Both the position numbers and the translations under genes were made by a program. Of a stretch of 5,538 nt of DNA, positions 1 through 5,170 are shown piece by piece; positions within the stretch are counted from its first letter, which is position 1; each line of letters opens with the position of its first letter. The stretch covers positions 1 to 5,538 of the forward strand of contig JAJRWJ010000305.1 of NCBI GenBank assembly GCA_024276805.1. The letters are read 5' to 3'. The DNA is from Gammaproteobacteria bacterium (GTDB taxonomy: Bacteria > Pseudomonadota > Gammaproteobacteria > Methylococcales > Methylomonadaceae). Under the pieces are notes generated by a model, which was given only the letters and a program-made list of their open reading frames with translations, ran no database searches and had not been told where the DNA came from.

Positions 1-368
1 CCGGTATCGATGCCGGATGCGCGCAACGTATCCATGAAGTCGCGCATCTGCAGTATTTCCTTGATATTTTCCTGAGTATACAGCTCACCACGCGGATTGA
101 TGACGTAGCCGCCTTTATCGATCACGTCATTGGCCAACGGAATATCGGCGCTGATTACCAGATCACCAGTGTACAGTCGCCTGACGATTTCATTGTCGGC
201 CTCATCGTAGCCGGATCTTACCTGCAGCAGTTTGATATACCGTGATGGTGGCGTTTGCAGGTACTGATTGGCGACCAGGGTAACCGTTATCGAGGTGCGC
301 TCCGCAACCCGAAACAGAATGTCTTTGACCGCCTTCGGGCAGGCATCCGCATCGACCCATATCTTCAT
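1..368 (-). CDS. yaiI: YaiI/YqxD family protein (UPF0178, DUF188), 3' end cut by window edge
   Basis: The reverse strand reads from an ATG at 368-366 without a stop to the window edge, giving 122 complete residues. The protein opens MKIWVDADACPK, and the DADACP block (residues 6-11) is the family signature. Further blocks match my recollection of E. coli YaiI: LVANQ (31-35), PPSRYI (40-45), EADNEIV (56-62), GDLVISADIPLA (68-79), NPRGE (91-95) and MRDFMDTLRASGI (108-120). E. coli YaiI is about 150 residues, so some 30 C-terminal residues lie outside the window. The family belongs to the PIN-like fold and the conserved aspartates (6, 8, 58, 75) would suit a metal site, but its biochemical role is not established. 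The start matches the E. coli N-terminus; only a weak GAG-type ribosome site precedes it. It is divergent from the methyltransferase gene. Family call is firm, function unknown. Confidence 0.93.
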   Translation of the reverse strand, partial: MKIWVDADACPKAVKDILFRVAERTSITVTLVANQYLQTPPSRYIKLLQVRSGYDEADNEIVRRLYTGDLVISADIPLANDVIDKGGYVINPRGELYTQENIKEILQMRDFMDTLRASGIDT

Positions 369-861
369 TATCAATTCTCGATCATTTCAATGTGTGCCTC
401 TTGAATCAGTTACCGGCGGCACAGAGAAAGCTTAACGCCAGCCTCCTGAGCAATGCAATGCCTTTTTCCCGAACGACGCAGTCAAAAGAACAAAACCCGG
501 CATAAAAAGCAGGAACAAACTCCGCATAGAGCTCTTGATTGAAGCCCTTCGAGGGGCATCCGGATAAACACCGCGGTGGTAACATCATTTTTCCAATGCA
601 TTGCCACTCCTGGCAGACGGCTCCTGGATGGCATCAAGATTGTAGAAGCAGTGTCGGTGAATGTTTACGCAAAGTTTTGACTGAGATTTTTTTAGAGACA
701 GGCTGACAAGAACACTATAAAATAACAGTATTTTCCCGATTCTTTAAGGGGCAATGTGTTAGCTGCATTCTACCCGAAGGATCTCAAATAGACCTACAGC
801 CCGAGTATTAAATCAACTATGTTTTCCAGTTTTCAGGGAATCTCAGTAAACTATTTTTCTT
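369..861. other. Non-coding spacer between divergent yaiI and methyltransferase genes
   Basis: This spacer of 493 bases holds no gene I can support. It is A+T-rich to the right, with T runs near 587-592 and 687-693. Small structures are visible: a perfect 10-base palindrome CAATGCATTG at 594-603, a hairpin TGCCA-CTCC-TGGCA at 602-615, and a short GCCC/GGGC hairpin at 544-557. A 60-codon reverse reading frame at 406-588 has no recognisable domain and no ribosome site, and is treated as chance. Promoters for both flanking genes should lie here, but only weak candidates can be seen. Confidence 0.6.
691..721 (+). promoter_or_regulatory. Weak candidate sigma-70 promoter ahead of the methyltransferase gene
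   Basis: A TATAAA box (716-721) lies in an A+T-rich stretch, with TTTAGA (691-696; 4 of 6 matches to TTGACA) upstream. The 19-base spacing is longer than ideal. A better -35-like TTGACT at 677-682 has no suitable -10 at the right distance. This is only a guess at where transcription toward the methyltransferase begins. Confidence 0.2.
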
Positions 862-1974
862 ATGCCAAAACTCAAAAAAATCGACTTACCCCTGCCATCT
901 ATGCGTATTTTTTCCGGCTTTGGTTCCCTTCGGGTTCAGTCCGGATCAGAAGAGGTTCAATTGAAAAATAATACTGACTGCAACGCGCACCATGGAGATC
1001 CAGACTGTCTGGAGCGTCCATGTAACTTGTGCGATTCCATTGAATTTGACGTTTTATCCACGACCGGAAGGGATGGCGGATTTCTCAGAACGGTAATTTG
1101 CAAACAATGCGGCTTGGTTTGGAGTGACCCCTTCCCCATCGATCCAGAAAAATTTTATGCGCAGGATTACTGGGTAGAAAACAAGGGGGCCTATAATCCC
1201 AAAGCCAAAAACATTTATCGGTCGGCCAAGGTGGCGATCGACAGATACAGGAAAATCAGCCGGCATATCGCCGGAAGAAAGAATGTTCTTGATATCGGTT
1301 CGGGAGGTGGGGAGTTTGCTTACCTGTTATCCCGGGTGGGGTTCAATGTGCATGGCATAGAACCCAACGCCGGTTATGGAAGCTATTCGAAACAGACATA
1401 TGGACTGGAAGTGGATATCGGATTCACCAAGGACATCGATTTCAAGGATAGAAAATTTGATTTCATTACCTTATGGCATGTGCTGGAACACACCGATGAT
1501 CCTCACGCAGTAATCAGTAAAATCCATGACTGGTCGAGTGACGATGGTCTGCTGGTCGTCGAGGTGCCCAATATCGAGGCTGTCTGCCAATCACCCAAAA
1601 ATACCTTTCATGCCGATCATCTGTTCAATTTCAATCTCGAAACGCTCTCGCTATTGTTGGAAAAAGCGGGGTTTTCCACTATTGACCGTATCGTTTCCAA
1701 AGATGGTGGAAATATCACTGTGATTGCCAAAAAACATCACGGCAGCCAAAAGCCCGATTCGTTTGCCATAAAGGGAAATTATGAAAAGATCCGCGATATC
1801 GTCAACAATCACACCAATTTGTCCCATTTTTTGTCGATGAACCCTTATGCAAGGTTGCTCAGAAAAATACCCAAATTGATTCAGGAAACAAGCATATCCA
1901 ACAAGCCTGTCGACGGAAAGCAGATACTGGACACTTACTACAGGCAAGAGATTGAAAAAAGCCAGCAAGGATAA
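862..1974 (+). CDS. Class I SAM-dependent methyltransferase with N-terminal zinc-ribbon-like segment
   Basis: As drawn from the ATG at 862 this encodes 370 residues. A CX2C-X22-CX2C pattern (C54, C57, C80, C83) forms a likely zinc ribbon. A Rossmann methyltransferase domain follows: SAM-binding motif I VLDIGSGGG (142-150), acidic end of strand 2 at E167 (GIEP), then FDFITLWHVLEHTDDP (199-214), EVPNIE (234-239) and HLFNFNLETLSLLLEKAGF (253-271), all typical of Methyltransf_23-like proteins. The C-terminal 90 residues are lysine-rich and I do not recognise them. Relatives often modify sugars, lipids or surface polymers, but no glycan gene lies nearby, so the substrate is unknown. No ribosome site precedes 862, whereas AGAAGAGG (948-955) sits 5 bases before an in-frame TTG at 961, which would give 337 residues and keep every motif. 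Lower G+C than soxA-moeA and its isolation between long spacers hint at acquisition. Confidence 0.88.
   Translation: MPKLKKIDLPLPSMRIFSGFGSLRVQSGSEEVQLKNNTDCNAHHGDPDCLERPCNLCDSIEFDVLSTTGRDGGFLRTVICKQCGLVWSDPFPIDPEKFYAQDYWVENKGAYNPKAKNIYRSAKVAIDRYRKISRHIAGRKNVLDIGSGGGEFAYLLSRVGFNVHGIEPNAGYGSYSKQTYGLEVDIGFTKDIDFKDRKFDFITLWHVLEHTDDPHAVISKIHDWSSDDGLLVVEVPNIEAVCQSPKNTFHADHLFNFNLETLSLLLEKAGFSTIDRIVSKDGGNITVIAKKHHGSQKPDSFAIKGNYEKIRDIVNNHTNLSHFLSMNPYARLLRKIPKLIQETSISNKPVDGKQILDTYYRQEIEKSQQG
948..963 (+). promoter_or_regulatory. Ribosome binding site and alternative TTG start of the methyltransferase
   Basis: AGAAGAGG at 948-955 is a strong Shine-Dalgarno-like sequence 5 bases before TTG (961-963), which is codon 34 of the longer reading frame. 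The 33 residues it would remove contain no family motif, and the zinc-ribbon cysteines come afterwards. Neither the ATG at 862 nor the ATG at 901 has a comparable site, so this is the more likely start. Confidence 0.55.
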
Positions 1975-1995
1975 AGTCACGTCCGGCTTTATTTT
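1971..1995 (+). terminator. Possible Rho-independent terminator overlapping the methyltransferase stop codon
   Basis: ATAAAGTC (1971-1978) can pair with GGCTTTAT (1985-1992) through eight base pairs, one of them G-T, around a 6-base loop. A short T tract (1992-1995) overlaps the end of the stem. The stop codon TAA (1972-1974) is inside the left arm. The stem is A+T-rich and the T run short, so termination could be leaky. Confidence 0.35.
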
Positions 1996-2079
1996 CGCTG
2001 CAAACATAGTCGATTGTTAAACCAGGTTTTCTGGCTGCTGGGCAGAATTCTTGCAAGCCCTGCCGAGCAGGTGTAACAT

Positions 2080-2127
2080 CATCCGCCCCTTGGTCTGCCT
2101 TCGGCGGATGACGCTTCGCTTATCCGC
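2080..2127. repeat. REP-like palindromic element with two competing hairpins
   Basis: CATCCGCC (2080-2087) is a perfect complement of GGCGGATG (2103-2110), with a 15-base loop. The same right arm, as GCGGAT (2104-2109), can instead pair with ATCCGC (2122-2127) around a 12-base loop. The two stems exclude each other. The wording (GGATGACGCTTCGCTTATCC) resembles widespread intergenic palindromic repeats of Gammaproteobacteria. Confidence 0.5.
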
Positions 2128-2178
2128 GATTCTGGATTACGGCAATCCCTGCCGGCGTGGCGTAAATACAGGGAAAAA

Positions 2179-2220
2179 GGTACAGTAAAAGTTTACCTGA
2201 TTACCCACCAGTTTTATATT
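2179..2220 (+). promoter_or_regulatory. Candidate sigma-70 promoter with overlapping dyad, upstream of soxA
   Basis: TTTACC (2192-2197) and TATATT (2215-2220) match the -35 and -10 consensus at 4 of 6 and 5 of 6 positions with exactly 17 bases between. A perfect dyad GTAAA-AG-TTTAC (2185-2196) overlaps the -35 box, as an operator might. Transcription from here would give soxA a leader of roughly 260 bases containing the palindromic repeat, so another promoter closer to soxA is possible. Confidence 0.35.
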
Positions 2221-2234
2221 TAACAGTCACGCTT

Positions 2235-2259
2235 CATGCCATGCCATGCCATGTCATGC
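2235..2259. repeat. Five-copy CATGC pentanucleotide tandem repeat
   Basis: Five consecutive CATGC units run from 2235 to 2259; the fourth reads CATGT. The last unit runs directly into the hairpin at 2254-2282, of which it forms part of the left arm. Copy number could change by slippage, but the tract is non-coding. Confidence 0.8.
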
Positions 2260-2376
2260 CGGCACAGCCTGCTCCGGCATGAACGGGGGATTGCCGGGAT
2301 CCCGGGAAATGGATGTAAAATCATTGTGCAGGGCACATCCCTGTACTCTGGATACCGACTTCCTTGCCGGTATGAC
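2253..2376. repeat. MITE-like segment with inverted ends and terminal hairpins
   Basis: The left end GTCATGCCGG (2253-2262) and the right end CCGGTATGAC (2367-2376) are inverted copies differing at one of ten positions. The left end also forms a perfect 9-bp hairpin, TCATGCCGG (2254-2262) with CCGGCATGA (2274-2282). The right end forms a 6-bp hairpin, ATACCG (2352-2357) with CGGTAT (2368-2373). A perfect 12-base palindrome CCGGGATCCCGG lies inside at 2294-2305. There is no coding capacity. It may be a small non-autonomous mobile element or two facing copies of a short repeat; no clear target-site duplication was seen. Confidence 0.45.
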
Positions 2377-2409
2377 GAGGCTTGGGCGGTCTTTATGTTT
2401 GCCTGAATC

Positions 2410-2442
2410 TTATCCGTAATCAGGAAAAATTATCCGCAATCA
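2410..2442. repeat. 13-base direct repeat with 20-base period upstream of soxA
   Basis: TTATCCGTAATCA (2410-2422) recurs as TTATCCGCAATCA (2430-2442), with 12 of 13 positions identical. The 20-base period places both on about the same DNA face, and the second copy ends 43 bases before the soxA ATG. That suits a tandem regulator site, although an origin from repeat sequence is also possible: a weaker match (10 of 13) starts at 2120 in the REP-like element. Confidence 0.45.
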
Positions 2443-2485
2443 AACGCCAGCATCCCCAACAGCCACCGACTTTCCTGCAAACAAC

Positions 2486-3379
2486 ATGTCAACCCGCAAA
2501 TACAGTTCCCGGCCTGATAGACATGGCTGCGGCATGTCCGGATTCCTGTCCGTCACAGGATGCTGCTGTCTGCTGCTCAGCCTGCTGTTCAGTACGACGT
2601 TGTCCGCCAATCCGCTGCAGGACCAGATGGAACTGAGAAATTTCTATCAGCAGCGCTTTCCCACTCTGTCACTGCGCGACTATGCCGATGGCGTCTATGC
2701 CCTGGATCCGGTCGCCCGCGAATCCTGGCTGGCCATCGAGGAGTTCCCACCCTATGAACCGTTTATCGAACGCGGTGAAGCGGCTTTCACCAGGCCCTTC
2801 AAAAATGGCCACAGCTATGCGGACTGCTTTCCCGAGCAGGGCATCGGCATCGCCAACAGCTATCCGAAATGGGACCCGCAGCAGGGTCAGGTGATCACCC
2901 TGGCCATGGCCATCAACCAGTGCCGGGTGGCCAACGCGGAAGCACCCCTGGCCTATGCCAAAGACCCCATAACCATATTGCTAGCCTATATGGCCTACAC
3001 TTCCCGCGGCAAGCCCATCAGCATCGTCATTCCGGAACACGACCCGCGCGCCCTGGCGGCCTATCAGCAAGGCAAGGAATATTACCATCAGCGCCGTGGG
3101 CAGCTGAATTTTGCCTGTGCGACCTGTCATGTGCAGAATGCCGGCAAGAGAATCCGTGCGGAAACATTGAGCCCAATGCTCGGCCAAACCAGCGGCTGGC
3201 CAGTGTATCGGCTGAAATGGGGGGGAATGGGCACACTGCACCGCCGCTTCATCGGCTGTCACAGACAAATCCGGGCAACAGCACCGCCGCCACAGAGCGA
3301 GGCACTACGTAATCTGGAATATTACATGAGCTATAGCAGCAACGGCATCCCAGGCAACGGCCCAAGCACCAGAAAATGA
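2486..3379 (+). CDS. soxA: SoxA, c-type cytochrome subunit of L-cysteine S-thiosulfotransferase (SoxAX)
   Basis: SoxA with SoxX forms the periplasmic cytochrome that oxidatively joins thiosulfate to a cysteine of SoxY, the first step of Sox sulfur oxidation. The 297 residues begin with a basic segment, a hydrophobic core (about 20-36) and a likely signal-peptidase site near residues 40-41. One haem motif, CATCH (211-215), is followed by YRLKWGGMGTLHRRFIGC (241-258), in which C258 corresponds to the axial cysteine ligand that carries a persulfide in characterised SoxA. C114 and C146 fit the cysteine pair of single-haem SoxA proteins that replaces the N-terminal haem. The ending NLEYYMSYSSNGIPGNGPSTRK-like tail (276-297) is family-typical. 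The ATG at 2486 lacks a clear ribosome site; the ATG at codon 17 would leave a short signal with no basic residue. No soxX, soxYZ or soxB is adjacent, and moeA overlaps its stop. Confidence 0.93.
   Translation: MSTRKYSSRPDRHGCGMSGFLSVTGCCCLLLSLLFSTTLSANPLQDQMELRNFYQQRFPTLSLRDYADGVYALDPVARESWLAIEEFPPYEPFIERGEAAFTRPFKNGHSYADCFPEQGIGIANSYPKWDPQQGQVITLAMAINQCRVANAEAPLAYAKDPITILLAYMAYTSRGKPISIVIPEHDPRALAAYQQGKEYYHQRRGQLNFACATCHVQNAGKRIRAETLSPMLGQTSGWPVYRLKWGGMGTLHRRFIGCHRQIRATAPPPQSEALRNLEYYMSYSSNGIPGNGPSTRK
3376..3379 (+). promoter_or_regulatory. ATGA stop-start overlap coupling soxA and moeA
   Basis: The moeA start ATG (3376-3378) shares bases with the soxA stop TGA (3377-3379). The sequence just upstream (CCCAAGCACCAGAAA) has no good Shine-Dalgarno motif, so ribosomes finishing soxA probably restart on moeA. 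This places both genes in one transcript. Confidence 0.75.
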
Positions 3380-4638
3380 TCCAGACCCAACCCAACTGCG
3401 CCGACCTCAGCGAAACCGGCTTGATCCATTTCACTGCCGCCAAGGCAAAAATCCTGTCCGGCATACAAGTTATCGCCGGCCACCAGTGTGTTCCCATCGA
3501 ACAGGCGCGTGGACGTACCTTGATATCTGCAATCTCCGCACCGATCGATGTTCCCGCCCACAGCAATTCCGCGGTCGACGGCTATGCCCTGCGCAGTGCA
3601 GATCTGCCCATGGACGGCAGCAGCGCCGGGTTTGCCGTCGCCGGCAGCGCCTCTGCCGGCAATCCTTTCAACCGAACCATCTCGCCCGGACAATGTATCC
3701 GCATCATGACCGGCGCCGCGCTGCCGGCAGGCTGTGATACCGTGATCATGCAGGAGCGGGTGGAACGCAGCGGTGATGTAATTTTGCTCGACGCCTCGCA
3801 CCGGAAAGGACAGAACGTCCGGCAGGCGGGCGAGGATATGCGCCACGGAGAAATCGTGCTGTCAAGCGGCAGACTGTTGACGCCGCCCGATATCGGCCTG
3901 TGCGCCTCGCTGGGCATCGCCGAGCTGACGGTCAGAAGGAAGCTCCGGATCGCCATCGCCTCGACCGGCGATGAAATTTACGACACCGGCTCGATTCCCT
4001 GCGCTAGCGGTATTTACGACAGCAACCGCTACAGCCTGCTGGCGGCGCTGGACAGGCCGGATATCGAGGTCATCGATCTGGGGATACTGAGGGATCAGCC
4101 GGAATTGCTGCTGGACACCTTCAACGGCATTGCCGATCATGCCGATGTCATCATCTCCTCCGGCGGCGTGTCAGTGGGCGATGCCGACCATATCAAGACG
4201 GCATTGCAGACTTCCGGCAACATTGATTTCTGGAAAGTCGCGATCAAACCCGGCCGGCCGATGGCCTTCGGAAATATTGGCAATGCTGCTTTCTTCGGTC
4301 TGCCCGGCAATCCGGTGGCGGTGCTGGTGACTTTTTATTTACTGGTGTTGCCGGCACTGGAAAAAATGCTGAGCATCACCGACAGCCCCATCGCGCCAAT
4401 GATGAAAGCCAGAGCGCTGCAAGCCATCAGGAAAAGACCGGGGCGCACCCAAGTGCAGCGCGGCATCCTGCAGTGCAACGAACAGAGAGAATGGACCGTA
4501 AAGACCACCGGCAAGCAGGGCTCCGGCATCCTGCGCTCCATGAGTCTGGCCAATGCTTTCATAATTCTTCCACATCACAGCGCCAGCGTCAGGGAAGGCG
4601 ACTGGGTGGATGTCCAGCCCTTCGCCGGCCTCTGGTAA
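3376..4638 (+). CDS. moeA: Molybdopterin molybdenumtransferase MoeA
   Basis: MoeA catalyses the last step of molybdenum cofactor synthesis in the cytoplasm: it hydrolyses adenylylated molybdopterin and inserts molybdate. The protein has 420 residues against 411 in E. coli. Blocks in order: HSNSAVDGYALR (62-73), GQCIRIMTGAALPAGCD (105-121), GQNVRQAGEDM (145-155), ASTGDE (195-200), ISSGGVSVGDADHIK (260-274), FWKVAIKPGRP (285-295) and FGLPGNPV (307-314). With a constant shift of 12, the functional residues I recall for E. coli MoeA are kept: T112, D154, E200, D240, D271, K287, K291, P310, P313, R362 and S383; the DGYA aspartate is D68. The start ATG lies in the ATGA overlap with the soxA stop, and there is no separate ribosome site, so translation is probably coupled. 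Complete and apparently functional. Confidence 0.97.
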   Translation: MIQTQPNCADLSETGLIHFTAAKAKILSGIQVIAGHQCVPIEQARGRTLISAISAPIDVPAHSNSAVDGYALRSADLPMDGSSAGFAVAGSASAGNPFNRTISPGQCIRIMTGAALPAGCDTVIMQERVERSGDVILLDASHRKGQNVRQAGEDMRHGEIVLSSGRLLTPPDIGLCASLGIAELTVRRKLRIAIASTGDEIYDTGSIPCASGIYDSNRYSLLAALDRPDIEVIDLGILRDQPELLLDTFNGIADHADVIISSGGVSVGDADHIKTALQTSGNIDFWKVAIKPGRPMAFGNIGNAAFFGLPGNPVAVLVTFYLLVLPALEKMLSITDSPIAPMMKARALQAIRKRPGRTQVQRGILQCNEQREWTVKTTGKQGSGILRSMSLANAFIILPHHSASVREGDWVDVQPFAGLW

Positions 4639-4740
4639 TCTCCACTGTGTGTCCGTCTGATATCCAGAGTTATTTTTATGCAGTTCAGGCGCTTTTATAC
4701 TCTTCGCATGTGACATCAGCATTTCCGTGGTTCATTTTTT

Positions 4741-4808
4741 GTCGGGGGCAAGGCGAAAAAACGCCGCTGTAGCAATCTACAGCAAGGTTTTTCAACGTAG
4801 CCATCGGC
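4741..4808. repeat. 68-base imperfect palindrome (REP/MITE-like), possibly terminating moeA transcripts
   Basis: Two 32-base arms (4741-4772 and 4777-4808) surround a CAAT loop. By hand alignment 21 of 32 positions are complementary, and two more could pair as G-U in RNA. The centre is a perfect 7-bp hairpin, GCTGTAG (4766-4772) with CTACAGC (4777-4783), followed by a T5 run at 4788-4792. A smaller hairpin GGCG-A6-CGCC (4752-4765) sits in the left arm. This looks like an interspersed palindromic repeat that may double as a terminator. Confidence 0.55.
4766..4792 (+). terminator. Candidate terminator downstream of moeA
   Basis: The 7-bp stem GCTGTAG/CTACAGC with a CAAT tetraloop is followed by AAGG and then five T residues. 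The 4-base gap before the T run and the distance of about 130 bases from the moeA stop make it a weak candidate. It is the core of the larger palindrome. Confidence 0.35.
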
Positions 4809-4873
4809 AAAAAAGGGTTGCCGGCAGGGCAAGCGCATATAAATCGCCGTGAAAATAGCGCCTTAGCCTACCA

Positions 4874-4904
4874 CCCGGATTCCGCAAGCCCCATCCGGGC
4901 TACG
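4874..4904 (+). repeat. Interspersed palindromic repeat, copy A
   Basis: This unit has a perfect 7-bp stem, CCCGGAT (4874-4880) with ATCCGGG (4893-4899), a 12-base loop, and a CTACG tail. Its reverse complement shares the first 13 and last 11 bases with copy B at 4953-4985; only the loop differs. Repeats of this wording are common between genes in many Gammaproteobacteria. Confidence 0.65.
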
Positions 4905-4952
4905 TTCGGTTCTGTATTTGCCGCTTTGTTCTTGCCGATGAGCGCTGATTCC

Positions 4953-4985
4953 CGTAGCCCGGATGCAGCCTCAGCGGAATCCGGG
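4953..4985 (-). repeat. Interspersed palindromic repeat, copy B (inverted)
   Basis: This second copy faces copy A across 48 bases. Its stem is CCCGGAT (4958-4964) with ATCCGGG (4979-4985) around a 14-base loop, preceded by CGTAG. The paired inverted arrangement resembles REP doublets (REPINs) that are mobilised as a unit. Confidence 0.65.
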
Positions 4986-5124
4986 AAAAGCCGCCTCGAC
5001 CCGCGGCTACGCTCATCACCTATGGTAGTTCTCCTGATGGATTACCCTATCCTTTTGGTTTTTCATGATTTTATATGCGCTCGCCGTGGGGCTGCCGGGG
5101 TGATGAAAATCTATGTGCGGAGAG

Positions 5125-5135
5125 TATAGTATAAT
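5125..5135 (+). promoter_or_regulatory. fnr: Probable -10 region of the fnr promoter
   Basis: A perfect TATAAT (5130-5135) overlaps a second box TATAGT (5125-5130), about 36 bases before the fnr start, giving a leader of some 25-30 bases. There is no good TTGACA-like -35 box at 15-19 bases and no extended -10, so an activator or A-rich upstream DNA may help. I saw no TTGAT-N4-ATCAA FNR site here. Confidence 0.5.
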
Positions 5136-5159
5136 GGCCCTTTCGATAAGCCAAACCTT

Positions 5160-5164
5160 GAAGG
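5160..5164 (+). promoter_or_regulatory. fnr: Ribosome binding site of fnr
   Basis: GAAGG lies 6 bases before the ATG at 5171, a normal spacing, and fixes this ATG as the start. Confidence 0.6.
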
Positions 5165-5170
5165 CTGTGT

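Larger units (their letters stand above)
1975..2485. other. Repeat-rich non-coding spacer upstream of soxA
   Basis: About 510 bases without a supportable gene lie between the methyltransferase and soxA. From left to right they hold a possible terminator, a cluster of competing hairpins (2080-2127), a candidate promoter with a dyad (2179-2220), a CATGC run (2235-2259), a MITE-like segment with hairpins at both ends (2253-2376), and a 13-base direct repeat with 20-base period (2410-2442). The density of palindromes is typical of intergenic interspersed repeats rather than decayed genes. Confidence 0.65.
4639..5170. other. Repeat-rich non-coding spacer between moeA and fnr
   Basis: The 532 bases hold a long imperfect palindrome (4741-4808), a small TTGCC/GGCAA hairpin (4818-4832), two inverted repeat copies (4874-4904 and 4953-4985), an AGCCGC/GCGGCT hairpin (4989-5008) and the probable fnr promoter. 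A 103-codon frame at 4818-5129 runs straight through the repeats, has no domain, and is not counted as a gene. No convincing terminator follows moeA directly; the palindrome could serve. Confidence 0.65.

Noticed and set aside
406..588. 60-codon reverse reading frame beside yaiI
   Set aside because: No ribosome site, no recognisable domain and a composition like chance translation; kept as non-coding.
1651..2007. 118-codon reverse frame over the methyltransferase 3' end
   Set aside because: Antisense to a gene with clear family motifs and without a domain of its own.
2080..2442. CRISPR array
   Set aside because: The repeats are few, unequal in spacing and palindromic; no regular repeat-spacer units exist.
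2549..2569. Lipobox-like VTGC at SoxA residues 23-26
   Set aside because: It lies at the start rather than the end of the hydrophobic core, and SoxA is normally a soluble periplasmic protein; a signal-peptidase I site near residue 40 fits better.
2869..3312. 147-codon plus-strand frame inside soxA
   Set aside because: Out-of-frame shadow of the G+C-rich soxA; the soxA frame carries the haem motif and family blocks.
3331..3846. 171-codon reverse frame over the soxA-moeA junction
   Set aside because: Antisense shadow of moeA, rich in G, A and R as expected of chance frames in G+C-rich DNA.
4818..5129. 103-codon plus-strand frame between moeA and fnr
   Set aside because: It reads through both repeat copies and a hairpin, has no domain, and overlaps the fnr -10 region.
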